18,180 bases of DNA from an uncultured Lachnospiraceae bacterium (GTDB taxonomy: Bacteria; Bacillota; Clostridia; Lachnospirales; Lachnospiraceae): NCBI GenBank assembly GCA_910576895.1, contig CAJTJZ010000055.1, forward strand, positions 1,490 to 19,669, read 5' to 3'. Both the position numbers and the translations under genes were made by a program. Shown here piece after piece: positions 14,425-18,180 of this stretch. The notes below the pieces were generated by a model. The model was not told where the DNA came from and made no database searches. It saw only the letters and a program-made list of their open reading frames with translations. The first letter of the stretch is position 1. Each line of letters starts with the position of its first letter.

Positions 14425-15099
14425 ATGGACAAGATTAAAATATTAGTTGTTGATGATGAAAGTCGAATGCGAAAACTTGTAAAAGATTTTTTAACGAAGG
14501 ATAATTACGATGTTTTAGAAGCGGAGGATGGTGAGCAAGCAGTTGATATCTTTTTTCAGGAAAAAGATATTGCTCTTGTAATTCTTGATATTATGATGCC
14601 AAAAATGGATGGTTGGCAAGTTTGTCGAGAGATTCGCCAATATTCTAAAGTACCAATTATCATGCTTACAGCAAAAAGTGATGAAAAAGATGAATTGCTT
14701 GGTTTTGAACTTGGTGTAGATGAATATATTTCTAAGCCATTTAGTCCAAAAATTTTAGTTGCAAGAGTAGGGGCGATTTTACGCCGAGCAAAAGCAATTG
14801 ATAATGAATTTATTGAAGCAGGTGGTATTGTTCTTGATAAAGCTGCCCATGAAGTTCGTATTGATAATGAAGTTATTAGTTTAAGCTTTAAAGAATTTGA
14901 ACTATTGACTTATTTTATTATGAATCCGGGAATTGCATTATCTAGAGAACGTATTTTAAATAATGTATGGAATTATGATTATTTTGGAGATGCAAGAACA
15001 ATTGATACTCATGTAAAAAAATTACGAAGTAAGCTTGGAAGTAAAGGAGAATATATTAAAACGATATGGGGTATGGGATATAAATTTGAAGTTGAATAA
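14425..15099 (+). CDS. OmpR/PhoB-family response regulator
   Basis: This 224-residue DNA-binding response regulator has an N-terminal receiver domain (about 4-115) with acidic residues D10 and D11, phospho-acceptor D55 in LVILDIMMPKMDG, T82 and K104 (SKPF). A C-terminal winged-helix domain (about 128-223) carries SLSFKEFELLTYF, SRERILNNVWNYDYFGDARTID, VKKLRSKLG and IWGMGYKFEVE. Length and layout are typical of the family. GGAGG lies upstream of the ATG. The partner sensor kinase follows after 60 bases, so the two are almost certainly one operon. The signal and target genes cannot be told from sequence. The leader holds the tandem hairpin array. Confidence 0.95.
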   Translation: MDKIKILVVDDESRMRKLVKDFLTKDNYDVLEAEDGEQAVDIFFQEKDIALVILDIMMPKMDGWQVCREIRQYSKVPIIMLTAKSDEKDELLGFELGVDEYISKPFSPKILVARVGAILRRAKAIDNEFIEAGGIVLDKAAHEVRIDNEVISLSFKEFELLTYFIMNPGIALSRERILNNVWNYDYFGDARTIDTHVKKLRSKLGSKGEYIKTIWGMGYKFEVE

Positions 15100-15159
15100 A
15101 TTAGAAAAAGCTAGTTTCTTCTTAATTCTTTAAATAATAAGGAAAGGGATACTGATTTT

Positions 15160-16725
15160 ATGAAGCATTTATCGATTCAGATAAAGTTGATTATTATTAT
15201 GTCAACACTGATTCTTGGCACTATTTGTATTATGCTTATAGCAAATATTGGTTTTTTATCTAGATTTTATACGATTTCTAAAGTAAATAGTCTAGGGAAT
15301 TGTTATGATCAGGTAAATGCCATATATAATGAAGTAGCTAGTACAGGGAATGAGAATATGGAATTAGGGGAAACGCAATCTTTAAATTTGGAAAGGCTTA
15401 GTGCAAATGGAAATATGAATCTTTATGTATTTAAGCTTTATACTGAGGAAAGTTTAAGCTTTTTTGGTATTAATCTAACAACGAAATTAAATATTCGTTT
15501 TCCAAAATATTATACTGATTTAGAAGTAAAAGAAGTCAATAGTTGTATACAAAGATATATTGCAGATACAGAAGAAGAAAATAGAGAAAAAGAGCAAAGT
15601 GAATATATAAAGAATGAAAAAAATTATTCTATTTATCGTGTTTATAATGAACGAATCCAATCTTATTATATAGAATTATTTGGTGTACTTGATGATGAAT
15701 CTTATATTTATATTAGAACGAATTTTGAAAGTATGAAAGAAAGTGTTAATATATCCAATCGTTTTCTTATTTATGTAGGGACTCTTGTTCTTACTGTTGT
15801 AATTTTTATTATGTGGATTGTGGGAAGAGGATTTACACAGCCAATTTTAGAACTTGCCAATATTGCAAAACGGATGTCAAATCTTGATTTTACTGCAAGA
15901 TATACAGGAACATCACAAGATGAAATTGGTGAACTTGGAGGTAGTATTAATCATCTTGCAGAACAGTTAGAGAGAAATATTCAGGAACTAAAGATTGCTA
16001 ATAATGAATTAAAGCTGGATATTGAAAATAAAATTCAAATTGATGAGATGAGAAAAGAATTTCTTTCAAATGTATCTCATGAATTAAAAACACCAATTGC
16101 ATTAATTCAAGGATATGCAGAAGGACTTCTTGATAATATTTCAGAGGATAAAGAAAGTCGTGACTTTTATTGTGAGGTTATTGTAGATGAAGCTAATAAA
16201 ATGAATAAAATGGTGAAAAAACTGTTATCTTTAAATCAAATTGAATTTGGAGGGAATCAAGTTTCAATTGAACATTTTGATATTACAGCAGTCATTCGTT
16301 CTGTAATTTCTTCTACAGAGATTTTAGCAGAACAGAAAGAGGCAAAAATTATATTTCCACAAAAAGAACCTGTTTATGTTTGGGCAGATGAATATTTAAT
16401 AGAAGAAGTTGTAATGAATTATATAAGTAATGCATTAAATCATGTAGATGGAGCAAAAGAAATCTATGTAAAGATTTTGCAACGAGAAGATGTAGCAAGA
16501 ATTTGTGTTTTTAATACAGGAGAATGTATTCCAGAGGATGATATAGAAAAAATATGGATTAAGTTTTATAAAGTAGATAAGGCACGAACAAGAGAATATG
16601 GTGGTAGTGGAATTGGACTTTCTATTGTAAGTGCAATTATGGCAGCACATAATAGAGCTTGTGGTGTTGTAAATCGGGAAAATGGAGTAGAATTTTGGTT
16701 TGAAGTAGATACAAAAAATGAGTAA
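15160..16725 (+). CDS. Membrane sensor histidine kinase (HAMP-HisKA-HATPase)
   Basis: This is the 521-residue partner of the upstream regulator. A first membrane helix (about 10-33) is followed by an extracellular sensor domain of about 165 residues that I cannot assign to a known fold, then a second helix (about 202-222). HAMP spans about 223-275, and a short coiled coil leads to HisKA with FLSNVSHELKTPIALIQGYAEG, phospho-acceptor H307. The ATPase domain has N-box NYISNALNH (420-428, N424) and G-box GGSGIGLSIV (from 481). All catalytic motifs are intact. AAGGAAAGGG lies upstream of the start at a slightly long spacing. It presumably autophosphorylates on H307 and passes the phosphate to D55 of the regulator. 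Confidence 0.95.
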   Translation: MKHLSIQIKLIIIMSTLILGTICIMLIANIGFLSRFYTISKVNSLGNCYDQVNAIYNEVASTGNENMELGETQSLNLERLSANGNMNLYVFKLYTEESLSFFGINLTTKLNIRFPKYYTDLEVKEVNSCIQRYIADTEEENREKEQSEYIKNEKNYSIYRVYNERIQSYYIELFGVLDDESYIYIRTNFESMKESVNISNRFLIYVGTLVLTVVIFIMWIVGRGFTQPILELANIAKRMSNLDFTARYTGTSQDEIGELGGSINHLAEQLERNIQELKIANNELKLDIENKIQIDEMRKEFLSNVSHELKTPIALIQGYAEGLLDNISEDKESRDFYCEVIVDEANKMNKMVKKLLSLNQIEFGGNQVSIEHFDITAVIRSVISSTEILAEQKEAKIIFPQKEPVYVWADEYLIEEVVMNYISNALNHVDGAKEIYVKILQREDVARICVFNTGECIPEDDIEKIWIKFYKVDKARTREYGGSGIGLSIVSAIMAAHNRACGVVNRENGVEFWFEVDTKNE

Positions 16726-16802
16726 TTTAGAGAATATTTATTGATAAGGTGTGATTAAGTTGCTGTAATTGATTCTTAGTTGAAAATCTAGGAAGAAAAA
16801 GA

Positions 16803-16831
16803 TTGAAGTTTGGAAAAAATCGTGGTAAAAT
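16803..16831 (+). promoter_or_regulatory. Candidate promoter for the lipoprotein gene
   Basis: TTGAAG (16803-16808) and TAAAAT (16826-16831) are separated by 17 bases. The -35 matches at 4 and the -10 at 5 of 6 positions. A start near 16838 leaves a leader of about 37 bases with AGGAGGGG before the ATG. It would allow expression separate from the kinase operon. Confidence 0.55.
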
Positions 16832-16874
16832 GTAAAAGTATATATAGTATATTTTAGCGGCAGGAGGGGAAAAT

Positions 16875-17591
16875 ATGAAAAAGAAGTGTTTTATGTTGGT
16901 AGCAGCAGTATTATTTTCTTTGCAGATTACAGGATGTGGGGCTATTAATTTGACAACACAGGAAAAAAATGTAATTGCAGAATATATTGCAAATATCCTT
17001 TTAAAACATGATAAAACATATGAACCTACATTTCAATATGAATTAGAGGAAGAAATTGTAGAAGAACCAGAACAAAAACCAGCAGAAAAGCCATTAAAGG
17101 ATAAAAAAGAGGACGAAGAATCTATAAAAAAAGAATCAACGACAAATAGTTCTAAAAATAATGAGGAGAAACAAAAGTATGTTGCAATGAGTACTATTTA
17201 TAAAAATAATTTAAAATTATCCTCGTCTGGATATTCATTTTATAAAACATATCCTCAGAAAGTAAATGCTATTTTACCTATAGAAGCATCTTCAGGAAAA
17301 ACAATTTGTATTGTTAATTTAAAATTGAAAAATTCCTCTGCTTCTTCAAAAAAAATAAACTTTTTAAAGGACAATCGTTATTCTTATCAGTTGGAAGTAG
17401 ATTCAAAGAAAACGTATCGTGCCTTACAATCTCTTTTAATAGATGATATACAATATTTGGACATTGAATTAAAATCTGGAAAAAGTCATCAGGCAATGAT
17501 TGCATTTGAAATTCCAGAAAAAGCCAAAAAGAAGCCATTAAAATTATTAGTAACAAAGGGTTCTAATACAGCGGCTTTAAAATTAAAATAA
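16875..17591 (+). CDS. Secreted lipoprotein with acidic linker and DUF4352/DUF5067-like domain
   Basis: The 238-residue product begins with a lipoprotein signal peptide: KKK, a hydrophobic core, and lipobox ITGC with C21 as the lipidated residue, so it is anchored on the outer face of the membrane. Residues about 45-95 form a low-complexity Glu/Lys/Pro/Ser linker. The C-terminal part (about 105-238) is a predicted beta-sandwich with alternating strands (KTICIVNLKLKNSS, SYQLEVDSKKTYRAL, SHQAMIAFEIPEKAKKKPLK). It resembles in pattern the DUF4352/DUF5067 domains of Firmicute surface lipoproteins. That resemblance is my impression, not a verified match. It has a strong AGGAGGGG site and a candidate promoter, 149 bases after the kinase. 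Confidence 0.8.
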   Translation: MKKKCFMLVAAVLFSLQITGCGAINLTTQEKNVIAEYIANILLKHDKTYEPTFQYELEEEIVEEPEQKPAEKPLKDKKEDEESIKKESTTNSSKNNEEKQKYVAMSTIYKNNLKLSSSGYSFYKTYPQKVNAILPIEASSGKTICIVNLKLKNSSASSKKINFLKDNRYSYQLEVDSKKTYRALQSLLIDDIQYLDIELKSGKSHQAMIAFEIPEKAKKKPLKLLVTKGSNTAALKLK

Positions 17592-17595
17592 TAAC

Positions 17596-17628
17596 TAATA
17601 GTATATTCTTATAGGAAATATACTATTA
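17596..17628 (+). other. AT-rich hairpin after the lipoprotein gene
   Basis: A perfect 12-bp stem, TAATAGTATATT (17596-17607) with AATATACTATTA (17617-17628), has a 9-base loop. No U-tract follows. It precedes a second hairpin that looks more like the terminator. Confidence 0.55.
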
Positions 17629-17635
17629 AAAGTAA

Positions 17636-17681
17636 ATAAGCATCTTATAAAAAATAGATATGGGATGCTTATATTTCTTGT
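17636..17681 (+). terminator. Probable terminator after the lipoprotein gene
   Basis: A 13-bp stem with two G-U pairs (17636-17648 with 17660-17672) has an 11-base A-rich loop and is followed by ATTTCTTGTT. The U-tract is interrupted, so efficiency is uncertain. Confidence 0.55.
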
Positions 17682-17713
17682 TATAAGGAATTTTTTTATT
17701 AAAGGAGAAAAAT

Positions 17714-18070
17714 ATGGGAATGATAGAGAAAAAGCGTACAAAATGGTTTGGACTTCCAATTTGTTTTACGACTTATTCAATAGATGAAGATAAAATTAAT
17801 GTACGTAAAGGTTTTTTTAATATTACAGAAGATGATGCTTATATGTATAAAGTACAAGATGTTAGATTACAGCAAAGCTTTATTGAAAGAGTATTTGGAC
17901 TTGGAACAGTGATATGCTATACAGGGGATACTACAGATCAAATTTTAAAATTAATACATATCAAACATTCTAAAGAGGTAAAGGAATATATTTTAGAAAA
18001 TTCAGAGGAAGCAAGAGTAAAGAAAAGAACTGTCAATATGCTAGATATTAATGGAAATAGTATAGATTGA
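17714..18070 (+). CDS. Small PH-domain (bPH_2/DUF304-like) protein
   Basis: The 118-residue product is close to a single bacterial PH domain. Recognisable pieces are YSIDEDKINVRKGFFNITED, then the family hallmark YKVQDVRLQQSFIERVFGLG (about 45-64), where the IQDV-like motif and R-x-x-G-L-G turn stand out, then a GTVICYTGD strand and KLIHIKHSKEVKEYI. Unlike YdbS/YdbT-type relatives it has no membrane helix and appears cytoplasmic. A charged tail follows the domain. AGGAG lies upstream of the ATG. It sits 122 bases after the lipoprotein gene, beyond two hairpins, so cotranscription is doubtful. Its role is unknown. Confidence 0.82.
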   Translation: MGMIEKKRTKWFGLPICFTTYSIDEDKINVRKGFFNITEDDAYMYKVQDVRLQQSFIERVFGLGTVICYTGDTTDQILKLIHIKHSKEVKEYILENSEEARVKKRTVNMLDINGNSID

Positions 18071-18120
18071 ATGAATATTACAAATAATTGCCATTTATTT
18101 AAAAAAATTGAAAAAAGTTC

Positions 18121-18149
18121 TTGACAAAGAAAACTCAAGATGATAGAAT
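18121..18149 (+). promoter_or_regulatory. Strong sigma-A promoter at the window edge
   Basis: TTGACA (18121-18126, perfect) and TAGAAT (18144-18149, 5/6) have a 17-base spacer. An A/T-rich block just upstream (about 18095-18118, with runs of A) resembles an UP element. Transcription would start near 18156 and leave the window. No gene is visible in the 30 bases that remain. The strength hints at an rRNA or tRNA operon, which is inference. Confidence 0.8.
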
Positions 18150-18180
18150 ACAAAAGCTGTCGCTGATAAGATATAAAAAA

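Noticed and set aside
15100..15159. Attenuator hairpin between the regulator and kinase genes
   Set aside because: Only a 5-bp AGAAA/TTTCT stem with a weak T-rich tail is present, too unstable to claim.

Overview
The window looks like a chromosomal segment of a low-GC (about one third GC) anaerobic Firmicute, most likely a Lachnospiraceae-type Clostridium relative. The grounds are codon use, strong AGGAGG-type ribosome binding sites, the mix of genes, and a one-piece ssrA whose tag ends in ENLALAA. Every gene found is on the + strand. I see no insertion sequence, prophage, CRISPR array or tRNA gene.

Layout. Positions 1-5925 hold the 3' tip of an unidentified gene, maf (nucleotide pyrophosphatase), glmS (glucosamine-6-phosphate synthase), argF (ornithine carbamoyltransferase), an AI-2E-family membrane protein overlapping argF, and a tight thiS-tenI-like pair closed by a clear terminator. 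Positions 6027-7458 hold an nfeD-like gene and a stomatin/SPFH gene, a classic membrane-microdomain pair. Positions 7503-13519 form a glycogen and sugar block: glgB, galM, an unknown two-helix membrane protein and glgA. No glgC, glgD or glgP is in view. A strong terminator follows galM and another follows glgA.

Positions 13680-14282 hold ssrA (tmRNA) with a perfect consensus promoter (TTGACA, 17 bases, TATAAT) and a terminator. Around and beyond that terminator lie short hairpin repeats. From 14425 there is an OmpR-type response regulator and sensor kinase pair, then a lipoprotein with its own candidate promoter, then a small soluble PH-domain protein. The window ends just after another strong promoter that probably drives a gene or stable-RNA operon outside the window.

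How the genes work together. GlgA elongates alpha-1,4-glucan, GlgB branches it and GalM interconverts sugar anomers, so this block serves storage polysaccharide and hexose metabolism. The kinase and regulator form one signalling unit. ThiS and the TenI-like protein belong to thiazole (thiamine) synthesis, but their usual partners are absent here.

The most interesting unexplained signals are non-coding. One is an interleaved pair of 10-bp stems (H-type pseudoknot topology) ending 6 bases before the galM ribosome binding site. Another is a tandem array of four small hairpins with paired substitutions between ssrA and the response regulator. The third is a related pair of 32-base repeats directly after ssrA. 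No undescribed protein system is evident; the coding content is mostly conventional.
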